NCBI GenBank assembly: GCA_001661515.1
Contig: LUVW01000002.1
Span: forward strand, 1,048,768 to 1,112,767
Direction of reading: 5' to 3'
Length of the DNA: 64,000 nt
Origin: Capniomyces stellatus
Taxonomy: Eukaryota; Kickxellomycota; Harpellomycetes; Harpellales; Legeriomycetaceae
In this document: in pieces, positions 35,449 through 45,233 of the stretch
Numbering within the stretch: position 1 is the stretch's first letter
Layout of the letters: each line of letters starts with the position of its first letter
Made by a program: the position numbers and the translations under genes
Notes under the pieces: model-generated
Seen by the model: only the letters and a program-made list of their open reading frames with translations
Databases searched by the model: none
Told to the model about the DNA's origin: nothing

Positions 35449-36390
35449 CTAGTTTGCTTTTGCATGGCCATTTTGTACAGACTTGGTTGTGGGTGTCAAA
35501 ACACGAGTAACCATTTCGCTGAGTACTATGTAAAATACACCAAAAGCTGTGCCAAACACAATTTCCAAGTAATTATGGAACAGCCAAGATGTTACAAAAA
35601 GCTGAATGCCCCACATGGCTATTAGCAAACATATCAGATATGCGCTGGCTCTGTGGGTAGTTTTGGCAAACAAACTCGAGGCAGATGGAATCGGGGTTTC
35701 CAAGTAAACTTTTATTGCCTCTTCAAACAAAAAGAACACTGAATGTATCAATAGAAAGCAATGTCCAGAAACATCCACGCCACCGGACCATTCTCCTTTA
35801 AGCTTTCTACATCCAGCATAAGTGCGGACGCTTGCGTCAGAAACCGCAGCGTTTCCCATTGCATCAATTACTAAACACCTGCCACCCGTCATTACAAATA
35901 TTCTGTCAAATATCGATGGACCAATGAACCAATTGACCAGAAATATCCAGTATGTTGTCGCAAGAACGTATTTAAGGATCGAAATATACACAAAATTCGA
36001 CTTGGACTTATTGCTCACAGATGGCTTGGTGTAGACAAATACCGCAAACAGAGCTGTAGTCCAGCCCCAAGCATACTTTGAAAAATACGCATTTATCGGA
36101 TTTCGCTTATTCAACAAGAAGGCTATTGATGGTGATCCAGATCCGGGCTTTGCGATTATTGGCTCCGTGGTATGGACTCTGGCGCCGGTTGCAGGTGCTC
36201 TACCGTCTCGTTCTAATACATCGTCGCTTTTCTCCGACTTTCCTACTTTGGGTTGGCTTTTTGTTTTTACTCCCGCGCCTTTAAACGTTACAGCTGATTC
36301 CGGGACGTACACTATCTGCATAAGTAGTCCAGCAAATATGATCGTCAGAAAAATATATAATAATCTGGAGCTGGTCTTGTTTTGAACCAT
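35449..36390 (-). CDS. FIT/Scs3 family ER membrane protein (acyl-CoA diphosphatase, lipid droplets)
   Basis: An intronless membrane protein. I place the start at 36390 (MVQNKTSSRLLYIF, 313 aa); an upstream ATG at 36474 would add a low-complexity 28-residue leader. A hydrophobic segment at residues 9-27 is followed by a polar loop, then several membrane spans. The FIT2 signature is clear: DVSGHCFLLIHSVFF near residue 203 and FHNYLEIVFG near residue 272. These contain the two catalytic-site histidines of this LPP-like fold, and GEWSGGVDVSGHC matches the family context. FIT proteins cleave fatty acyl-CoA at the ER and are needed for lipid-droplet budding and phospholipid balance. The polar insert at residues 40-75 is a lineage feature. 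Confidence 0.88.
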   Translation of the reverse strand: MVQNKTSSRLLYIFLTIIFAGLLMQIVYVPESAVTFKGAGVKTKSQPKVGKSEKSDDVLERDGRAPATGARVHTTEPIIAKPGSGSPSIAFLLNKRNPINAYFSKYAWGWTTALFAVFVYTKPSVSNKSKSNFVYISILKYVLATTYWIFLVNWFIGPSIFDRIFVMTGGRCLVIDAMGNAAVSDASVRTYAGCRKLKGEWSGGVDVSGHCFLLIHSVFFLFEEAIKVYLETPIPSASSLFAKTTHRASAYLICLLIAMWGIQLFVTSWLFHNYLEIVFGTAFGVFYIVLSEMVTRVLTPTTKSVQNGHAKAN

Positions 36391-38844
36391 GTTTATAAAT
36401 CTAAAATGTAAATATAAAAAATAAGATCTAAAATATAAAGTAAAAGTAAAAGTAAAATGTAATTGGAAATTCAAATGTAAAAGTAAATTTCAATAATTAA
36501 AAAGCCAAACTTCAAAATTGAGACTGAAAATTGGTCGAACTATTTATCGGTTTTTTTCTTATTGATTGATTTTAAAGCGACTATGTTTAGACTTACTGGC
36601 AGAGTCAGTAATTATTGAACATTTATAAATGGTTATGGCTTCAGTAACTAATTGGATCTAGCTTATTTTCATTCTCTTACTTTACAAAAAAAAGTCGGTT
36701 GGTAAATCGTGGTTAATGGACGAATAAAATAAAAACAACTAAACAAAAAAAATCGAGCAAATAAAAAAATAAGTAACAGATAAAAAAACAACAAATATTC
36801 AATGCTCAATATATACATAAAGTGAAAAAATAAGTGTTTAACCAAGACACATTCACATTCGCTATTTACTACTTGCTACACACATTTTCTTACTGATATT
36901 TGAGAGGGGGGGGAGAGGAGGTTTATACTTTGAATGAATAGTTGTATACCTTTCCTTGGTGTCCTTTCAAAGTGAGAGAATGCCAATGTTTGGTGATTTT
37001 ACTCGCTGGATTCTTTGCTCAGGGTACAATCAACAAAAACCCAAAAATAACATCAGTAAACTCTCTGTTGTAGCCACATTTATTTAACTGTATTTAGTAA
37101 CCACCATCTTGCTATCCTAGGCGACAGCCGATATAGATACACAATTAGGCGAAAGTTTAGTTTAGTTACCAAAATTCTATTCTTTGGTCGATACAAAGTC
37201 ATTTCTGGTCAGATATAATAATAAAACAAAGAAAAGCACCTGGCCATGTCGCTAAATTGGTGTTATAATTGATAAATCCGACATCGGTGGACTTCACTTG
37301 TATTTTGTTATTCAATAATGCCATACAGACTATACTATCTCTATAATATTATACGTCGTGCTATTATCAGCTTGTTGCTGAAACTGAAAGATGGGAAGGT
37401 CGTTAAATAAGAATAAATCGAAAATAAGGGAAATCTGAGCAATTAAACAATCCTTTTACTTTATTTTTATTGAAATAATCAAACAATTGTTAGTTAGCTG
37501 AATGTGTCATTGATTCAACTGTCCAAGTTTGGTCAGATCTTGGTGATTAGTAGTACACAACTGAAATTGAGAAAAAAAAAGTGACGAGCTGAAGGTATAG
37601 TAGCATAATCATGCTGGAGCACATATTTGACAGAATAGACGGATTGGTTAGCCAACAAAGGTTGAGAAAAATAAAAGGTAGGGATGAGCAAGTGCACAAG
37701 ATAGTGCGCAGTTTTAGATCCGCTTAAAATGGGTATCATGGATGTTAGGCTGCTATTGCTGCAGCATAGCGATGTTGATCAGTGTAAACAATAATTAAAG
37801 AGAAAAATAGCCCATACCCAAGGCGAATTACAATAATTGCAAAGGCTTGGGACTGGGCTGACTCAAGTTCAAATAAGAGTAGATTTGAAAACAGCGAAAT
37901 AAGTTAACAAACCATTTTGAAATCAGCCAAAAGCCAAACATTGGTTGAAATCAAGGAATGGATCGCCACTGGTGCTGGTCAAATGTTGTTGGCTAGATAT
38001 TAAGAGATTTTCAGTTTTGCCAAATTTGCCGCTGAAATAGCACACTGAAAAATAATTTGTATAGGTTTTGTTTCAATTGCAGTGTCACCAAGCACTTTAA
38101 TAGCAAGAAAATCAAAATCAAATTCAAAAAAAGGTACAAAAGTAAAGAAAACAGGTATTTAAACGCAGCTAGGTGTGTGTAAATTTATAAATCGAAATTT
38201 GGATTAGCCCAATACACAGGAAGAAAAAGGATACCAATTAAAAAAAATCATCGAGTAAAGAAAAAGATCAACCAAGTAAAATTTACTGAAGAGCTGGTTA
38301 GTGCCATTGAGGCGTGAATTTTTGGGATAATTACTAGTATTATAAACACCCATCGATACTCATTGTCAATCATACGCTGGTAGATCGCCCTGAAACCAGA
38401 TGTATTCTACGTCAACGCGAGTTAGAGTTACTACAAAAGGACAGCTCTTCTAAATACAAACACACACACATACACACACACAACGTCAAATTCGATTAGG
38501 CCAAAGTGGGTGCAAGGAGGGGTATGGTAAAGAACTGCAACATATAAACCAAACAGCTGTCAGATATGTCGAAGTCAAGCAAAAGTTAGGCTTAGGCTTT
38601 GTGTTTGCTTTAGTTTACAATTGTTGCACTCTAGCTTAAAAGCGTTCTGTAATTACTATCTTTTTAAAAAAAGAAAAAGAAAATGAGAGTATAAAAAGAA
38701 AGTATAAAAATATATAAAAGCCCCCGTAAACATATCTACGCACCTTTTTATTTCGTTCTACAAACATAAACATAAACGCATAAGCAAATAAATACTTGCA
38801 ACTATAAGCAGTCAGTTAAATCCGGGTATTTAAGCTAGTTGGAA
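36391..38844. other. Intergenic, 2.4 kb, no supported gene
   Basis: AT-rich spacer with a G8 run at 36906-36913, an (AC)n run around 38457-38482 and A-rich tracts. No ORF with a domain or RNA gene is recognised. The last 130 bp carry the TATA element of the next gene. Confidence 0.5.
38711..38720 (+). promoter_or_regulatory. TATA box before GH18-like repeat protein gene
   Basis: TATATAAAAG lies about 125 bp upstream of the ATG at 38845. This matches the TATA-to-ATG distance seen for the other secreted-type genes in the window. Confidence 0.5.
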
Positions 38845-41280
38845 ATGAAGTTTTTAAATTTAGTAAAGTCGTATCTCTTCTACAATACAGTGGATGTTGG
38901 AAAAGGTGGCCTTAATGAGCTATCTAACAATGTTATAAGCACAACATTAAACTTTAATATAGCTGCAAAAGATCATTTGGGATCCTCAGAAGCCGTTCGT
39001 ATTCTTGAACTGTACTGTAATGATGGTTTAACAAGCATCATTACACTGACATTTAGTGGATCATTGGATGCAGGTAGCAAAACAGTTTCGGATCTGTGCA
39101 GCAATGAGAGTGACTGTTTTGAATTCAATAGGGCTATCAAGGCGTGTTCAGCCAACAGAAAGAAAATATACTTGGGAATTGAAAATTTGGCAGACACAGT
39201 TGACTATAGCTCACCTAACAGGGAAAACGAGTTTCTGGGACTAGTTTGGGACATGTTCTTTTCCAACAAGGGTGACACCAAGAACCTGCTGTCAAATGTC
39301 AAATTTGATGGGGTTGGAGCAAATATGGTAAACAACTCGCCATTTGACTACCCCAACTTTTTTGCTATGCTCAACAAAAAGCAAAGCGAGGTCTCCTCAC
39401 AAAACCTGTCAGTTGACATGAACGTTCATTGCAGTATACCAAGCGACGTGGTAGTTGCTCAACTGCAAAAAAACTATATCGACAATGTGTCTATACAACT
39501 GGGTCAAGATGGCTGTGAAGGGAAAGATGATAGAATTTCAGACATAGGAAGTTGGGCAGAGGTCATCAAAGGCAGCGCAGCAGAAAAAAGCGTGAAAATT
39601 CTATTAGCAGTTGACTTCATCCAAAGCAAAGCAGACAGTCAGTCTGAAACAGCAGAATCGTTGTTTGGAAGCCAAAACTCTGCAATAAAAGCAAATGCAG
39701 ATGTTATTGGTGGGTTCAAGTTGGTATCTCGCAAGAACGGATTGGCAAGATTTGGCACAGTTAAAGATGTTCTTAAAGAGCTTAGCGACGTCAATAAAGC
39801 CGCGGCTTCTAACTCTGAAAACATTGAAGAGAAGGCCAAGTTAATTAAACAGTTTGACGACAACACAGGCCAAAATTACGGATTGAAGTTTGCAGAGGAT
39901 GGATCAGAGGACGGTGAAATGCCAAAAAACAATAAGGGTGGATTTAAGAAGCGTGAGTTTAACGTTGAAAAGGGCAACATGTTGGTGAGAAATATCGATA
40001 TTGATGGCAATTTGGATTCCGGTGATAAAGTTGCCACCAAAAACGTTACAGAGGTCAAGACAGAGAATGTACTGGTTGTTGAGACTAGGGTAAAAACACA
40101 CACACCAGTAGTTACTGTAAAAGCAAGTGTCAATGGTTTAAAAAAGAGTGGCAGCGCAAAGCTTTCAACAGAAACACTAGTCAAGACGGCTGTTGAAAAA
40201 GTGCTTGTAACAGAAACAGTAAAAGTCGAGAGCTTGGTTATGAGCACAAATACAGTGGTCAAGATGGAAACATCAAATGTGATTGTTACAGAAGTTGTAC
40301 GCCTTCAAAGTCTAGTCAAGAGATTCGATACAGTTGTAGAAACAGAGGTTCAGAATTTGGTGGTTACCGTAACAGAAAAGGAAGCAACAGAAACAATTGC
40401 TGGGAATACGTTGATAGTAACAGAGAAGTCAGTAGTTGTTGTGACTGAAACTGAAGGCCGCATCACTGAAACTGTGTCAGACTCTGTTGCAACTATCGTG
40501 GAGACCCTTGTTGAAACAGCGGTTACACACGTAACAGTAAAAGGAGATGATGTCACCGAGACAGTTGCTGGAAATACCATCATCGTGACAGAAAAATCGG
40601 TGGTTGTTGTAACTGAAACTGAAGGCCGCATCACTGAAACCGTGTCAGACTCCGCTGCAACTATTGTGGAAACCCTTGTTGAAACAGCGGTTACACACGT
40701 AACAGTAAAAGGAGATGATGTCACCGAGACAGTTGCTGGAAATACCATCATCGTGACAGAGAAGTCAGTGGTTGTTGTGACTGAAACTGAAGGCCGCATC
40801 ACTGAAACTGTGTCAGAATCTGTTGCAACTATCGTGGAAACCCTTGTTGAGACATCAGTATTGCACGTAACAGTAAAAGGAGATGATGTTACTGAAACAG
40901 TTGCTGGAAACGTTGTGATAGTGACAGAAAAGGCAGTGGTAACTGTAACGGAAACAGATAGCAGGGTTGTCAAAACCGTTACAGAGTCCATTGCGACTGT
41001 AATTGAAACCAAGATCGAAACCAAGGTTGAGCACACAGTAGTTACTGAAAGGGTGCCTACATTGACTGTTGGAGGGTCTACGGTGACAGTTGTTGAGCAA
41101 TCTGTAATTACTGTTACCGAGGACGGGAACTTGCTTTTGAAAACCATATCGACATCTGTTGCAACGCTATTTGAAACCTTATTCGAGACATTGGTCAGAA
41201 CAAAAACTGAAAACGTTGTACACACCGTAACCGAAACTGTAGAAACAGGAATAGTAGAAACAGAAACTGTCAGTGCTTAG
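38845..41280 (+). CDS. Catalytically degenerate GH18 (class III chitinase-like) protein with VTET tandem repeats
   Basis: An intronless gene of about 811 aa. Residues about 10-310 follow the order of class III (hevamine-type) chitinases: CNDGLTSIITLTFSG, NRKKIYLGIENLAD, VKFDGVGANMVNNS, FDYPNFFAML, HCSIPSDVVVAQLQ, YIDNVSIQLGQDGC and VIGGFKLVSRKNGLARFG. The catalytic DGxDxDxE motif is replaced by DGVGANMVNN, so the general acid Glu and both upstream Asp of the DxDxE are gone and chitin hydrolysis is not expected. A charged linker follows, then about five units of a 56-aa Val/Thr/Glu-rich repeat (VTETVAGNTIIVTEKSVVVV...) to the C-terminus. No clear signal peptide is seen at this start; an upstream exon cannot be excluded. 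A wall, spore-coat or adhesive role is inference. Confidence 0.78.
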   Translation: MKFLNLVKSYLFYNTVDVGKGGLNELSNNVISTTLNFNIAAKDHLGSSEAVRILELYCNDGLTSIITLTFSGSLDAGSKTVSDLCSNESDCFEFNRAIKACSANRKKIYLGIENLADTVDYSSPNRENEFLGLVWDMFFSNKGDTKNLLSNVKFDGVGANMVNNSPFDYPNFFAMLNKKQSEVSSQNLSVDMNVHCSIPSDVVVAQLQKNYIDNVSIQLGQDGCEGKDDRISDIGSWAEVIKGSAAEKSVKILLAVDFIQSKADSQSETAESLFGSQNSAIKANADVIGGFKLVSRKNGLARFGTVKDVLKELSDVNKAAASNSENIEEKAKLIKQFDDNTGQNYGLKFAEDGSEDGEMPKNNKGGFKKREFNVEKGNMLVRNIDIDGNLDSGDKVATKNVTEVKTENVLVVETRVKTHTPVVTVKASVNGLKKSGSAKLSTETLVKTAVEKVLVTETVKVESLVMSTNTVVKMETSNVIVTEVVRLQSLVKRFDTVVETEVQNLVVTVTEKEATETIAGNTLIVTEKSVVVVTETEGRITETVSDSVATIVETLVETAVTHVTVKGDDVTETVAGNTIIVTEKSVVVVTETEGRITETVSDSAATIVETLVETAVTHVTVKGDDVTETVAGNTIIVTEKSVVVVTETEGRITETVSESVATIVETLVETSVLHVTVKGDDVTETVAGNVVIVTEKAVVTVTETDSRVVKTVTESIATVIETKIETKVEHTVVTERVPTLTVGGSTVTVVEQSVITVTEDGNLLLKTISTSVATLFETLFETLVRTKTENVVHTVTETVETGIVETETVSA
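40399..41234 (+). repeat. 168-bp in-frame coding tandem repeat, ~5 units
   Basis: Units begin at 40399, 40567, 40735 and 40903, each exactly 168 bp apart (56 codons). A diverged fifth unit starts near 41069. Units 1-3 are nearly identical at nucleotide level; unit 4 is partly diverged. The encoded repeat alternates hydrophobic Val/Ile with Thr and Glu, suggesting extended beta-strands. Confidence 0.9.
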
Positions 41281-41623
41281 AATACAAGTATAGACTGTCC
41301 TAAATTCAAATACGATACATTTAAAATAAACAACTCAATATCAATACATCAAGTGTTTTTATGTATAAATAGTAGTAAAAGCACACTTTTCATAATAGTA
41401 TTTTTTTTTTTTTACATATACGTTTAATCGATTAAATAAATCAAATTGCTGGTAAAAATAAAAGATAGAAGAAAACTGACATGCCCAAAGAGTAGGGTCA
41501 GGCGCTAAATCGCTACGTTACATTCAAATCAAGCATTCTGCTGCTATATTTTATTTAAAGGTTGTATTATTAAGACAAAGTAGAAGAAAGGAAAAAAGAA
41601 AGAAAGAAAAATAAAACAAAAAA
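41281..41623. other. Convergent intergenic region
   Basis: AT-rich 3' flanks of the repeat protein gene (+) and OCT1 (-), with a T12 run near 41400. No gene is seen. Confidence 0.5.
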
Positions 41624-44347
41624 CTATGTGCTAGGCAGACCCCAATGGCCAACGATTTTCATCGCGTTAACGCCTCCTCGAGAAAGTTGGTCAATTTCGG
41701 TTGGAGTAAAAGTCAAACGAGCAGAAGTATTGTCGCCAGCAATAGAGTTGCTCTTCTCCAAAAGCTTTGCGAGACTAACCCATGGATCCCTGCCACCTCC
41801 CCAGTCTAAAATTTCGGTTCTATAAATCTCACCACCTATCCTCAGGTCGTTCTGATTCTCAAGCTGAAAAAGATTCTTGTAAATCAAGCCAGCCATGACC
41901 CGATCGAACAGGTACGAGTAGTAGGAGGAGCCATACCCAATTAGATGAGTGAAGCGGGTGTGCCATCTTGTGCCATCAACATAAGGAAAGATGTTGCCAA
42001 CAGAAGAACCGAAATGGGGATGCAGGTGGATATTTTTGATTACCTGTGTGCTCCAATCAAAGGCAGACCTATTGGTACTGTTTTTGCTACCGCCAAGTAG
42101 GCCATTTGGGCCATTTAGGCCATTTGAGCCGCTTGAATGGAGTTCCAGGTCTAAAGCAGACATAAACAGCTGGCTATTTGTATCCAAAGAGGAAAAGTTC
42201 CGGCGCGAAGCCAGGTGCATTTTTATAATGTCTGGACTTAGTTTTTCGCCAGTTAGATAATTGCTAGAAAAAGAAGAAATTATGTGCGGCGATCGAGAAA
42301 AGTGTTCCATAAGAACGGAGGGCAATTCTACAAAGTCGATTGGACATCTAGTGCCGCTAACATTGTGAAAGTCAGTTTGGCCAAACATAGAGTGCATAGC
42401 ATGACCAAGCTCGTGGAACAGAGTCTCAATTTCGTACTGTGAAAGCAGGGGAGGACACGTCTGAGTACCAGGCTTGAAGTTGCAAAGCAAAACGACTATT
42501 GGAACCTGGTACTTTTTGTTGTCTCTTGCTACACATTTACCCTGGCTGAAATACGTCGATGTCTTAAAGTCATTGTCCACGCGTCGCGAGCACCGAACTG
42601 TAAAGTGTGCTGCGCCAACAACGTTCTTGTTTGGTCTGTGGATCAGGTCGCAGTATATCGTGCCCAGTAGATTTCCGTTTTCATCCACAGCATCAATCCG
42701 CTTGACCCTGTCTTCCCAAACCTCTCCGCCCTCAACGGTAACTGGCTTTAGCCTGACGCCATACATCCTGTTTATCAGGTCTGAAAACCCAACAAACGTT
42801 CTTCCAAGGCTAAAATAGTTCTTTGTCGATGGCAGTACAGTGCTCGAGCTGTGTGCTATATCCACTAAATACTCTCTATTCCACAATTCCAGCGTCCTCT
42901 TGTTTTTGATTGGTGTAGATTCGCTTTGCACTTTAAGCAAGTAATCCGTCAGTGTTTTCCACTTTGGGTGTTCTTGCTCTGCCAAACTGGCTAAAAACAT
43001 CGACACGTTTTCCGGTGTCTTTGCCATCTTATCCTTCAGCGCCATCGACCCAAACGACTCAAACCCAACCAAACTCGAAAGCTCCTGTCTCTTTGACAGC
43101 ACCGCCTCCAGTATCCCTGCCGTCAGCTCGTTATTTCCATACAGGCTCCTATAAACATTATATCTAACCAGCTCATCCTGGCTGTCTCTAAGAAGGTTCT
43201 GCCCAACAAACTCCGTCAAATCAATCCGAATCATCCCATTCCCCAATAACTTTCCAGTCTTCTCTATTTCGCTCTTTACACTAGGCACAATCCCGCTCAG
43301 GCTGCTTATCGGAATATCAATGCTCCTGTCTTCCTCGCTTTTGCTGTACTGCCCCTGCCTCCCCATAAACTCCCGGCTTAATTCGTTTATTTCGCTGCTG
43401 ATTCTTATAAACTTTTCTTTTGACATTTTGTTTAAATGGATCCCTGATTTTTCAAAGTCGTCTCTAAACGATTTTGCCACGTGTTCCTCAACAACACCAA
43501 ATGTTTTTGATATCCTCGCATCCCCCATAACCTCGACAACTCTCTATAAACACGCATATTCATAACATTCCCCCCCCCCCACCCAAAAATATCAGCCAAT
43601 TATTTCGCTCAACTTTAATTCTCTCAATTTTAACTTGCTTATACTCGTCAACTAAAAACCGTTTACGTTATTCAGACACAACAGTTTAGCACTTACATTG
43701 TAAATTCCAACATGGGTGTTCAGCTCGTTCATATACTCTAGCATGTCAGAGTACACCGTTTCTGCTGAATTTATCCACTCCGAGTCCACACTCACTTGCC
43801 TAATCACCTCTGCTGAATCCATAATCTGACACAGGGTATCGCTGATCTGATCCAGCCATTTAACCACCATCCGCTTCTTTTCAAACTCTGTTGCCTCAAC
43901 AATCAACCCAACGAGCTCCTCACACGACTTTATGCTTTCAATTGCCGCCTTTTTAAACGTCTTTGGTGTAGAAAGTCTATTGTCCATAAAATACCCTTTG
44001 CTGCTCGATAATCCACGGAGCTTGGTTTGGTTTGATCTGGGTTCTGGCGTATCAAACAGCATTCGAAGCTCATACTGCTCGCTTGTCTCTGTGGGCTCTT
44101 GGTCATAATATCTATAAATGCCTTCAACTCGAGAGTGGTGTCTTTTGTTTGCGTTCTGAAAATCACAGCCCACATCCAGCTTTTTAACATCTAAAAAGCC
44201 GAATCCTGTGTTTCTACATTGTTTGGCCTTGTCCAGTCGTATTAGGCTGCTTTTTAGTGTCGAAATCGATCTACTCGATCTTGCTTTTTGGAACCCAACT
44301 AGCTTAAAAAAATCATTCTTGCTTTGTGACGATCGTTTAATAAACAT
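41624..44347 (-). CDS. OCT1: Mitochondrial intermediate peptidase (M3 metalloprotease)
   Basis: Two exons (43697-44347, 41624-43543) give 856 aa in phase. The M3 zinc motif HELGHAMHSMFGQ lies near residue 592, followed by GTRCPIDFVELPSVLMEHF, which matches MIP/Oct1. MIP removes octapeptides from matrix precursors after the first processing step. The N-terminus is basic and Ser-rich (MFIKRSSQSKNDFFKLVGFQ), as for a mitochondrial presequence. FDTPEPRSNQTKLRGLSSS followed by GYFMDNRLSTP matches the family's first conserved block. The intron holds a C11 run at 43570-43580. An insertion of Asn/Gly/Leu-rich low complexity interrupts the region after the zinc motif (about residues 680-700). Length is slightly above typical fungal Oct1. 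Confidence 0.94.
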
Positions 44348-45233
44348 ACTCGAATCACAAGTATACTTTTGTTGCTACTGCTGTCTTCCTTTATCGGATT
44401 GAAACGTCTATTAGTTCCTTCTGAATGCCATGTAGTTCCTTTTGCCTATTTACACTTTTGTTTTTTAATACGAAATTCAGGAGTTTCAGTTTTTTTTTGC
44501 CTTTTTTTTTTTTAATGCTATTTTAGCTTCAAATTGTTTTTCCTAATCCGATTGATTCATTTTTATTCGTGTAAACCCAAATCGTTGACTTTTGCTATTG
44601 AATTATGAATAACAGAGCAACTTTCAATTAGCAAATACCCAATAAGCTGCCAGTTGAATTGTGAACTTGGGTATTGCAAATTGGACTGACAAAAAGTATG
44701 ATTTTACAATTAACTAGAATCCTGAATAGTAATAATTCGATCAAGACAAGCCGTACTTTAGCCAAGGGTGGGAGAGGGGGAGCCTTCCTGGTAGCTGCCA
44801 CACAGCACCTTTATCCTTCTTCTAAAACAAAAACAGAAGGGAGTTGTAGCAGTTCATGCTAAACTAGATAAGCCTTACTAAAGTTGGACAAAAATAAGCG
44901 TTGCTACCATCATCACAAGACAAAATGGGCCAACACAAAGGTGTGGTTGTGTTACGTAAATTATGCATTCTCATTTGCTGGCGTTGTTTATTTACAATTA
45001 GCTGAAAAGTGACTAAAAAGAATAACTGAATCAAAGTCTACAATCAATAAACCACAACTCAATTAAAAAAAAAAAATTAAACCTAAATAATAAAGAAATT
45101 TAGTTAAACACACGCTTTAACATTGATGGCTTGAACACACACAGTTAGACAGTCACCTTTTTACAAAAACAAAAGTAAACTGAAGAAAGTAGTAAGAGAT
45201 AACGAGCGCAATAAACCCCACCCAAATTTAGTC
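44348..45233. other. Intergenic between divergent genes
   Basis: Shared promoter region of OCT1 (-) and the BRCT gene (+). It contains T-rich tracts and the small ORF at 44698-44862 described separately. Confidence 0.5.
44698..44862 (+). CDS. Possible small ORF with mitochondrial-presequence-like start (54 aa)
   Basis: An ATG-started 54-codon ORF. Its first 30 residues (starting MILQLTRILNSNNSIKTSRT) lack acidic residues and are rich in Arg/Ser/Thr, as in mitochondrial import signals. A Gly-rich then hydrophobic stretch (GGRGGAFLVAATQHLYP) follows, with a Ser/Cys-rich end. No family is recognised and no splice continuation is clear. Chance is a real alternative. Confidence 0.25.
   Translation: MILQLTRILNSNNSIKTSRTLAKGGRGGAFLVAATQHLYPSSKTKTEGSCSSSC

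Noticed and set aside
40350..41225. Long minus-strand ORF (291 codons) opposite the VTET repeats
   Set aside because: It is the mirror of a repetitive coding region and shows the same 168-bp period. The plus frame continues a real domain with its own start and stop, so this is a compositional shadow.
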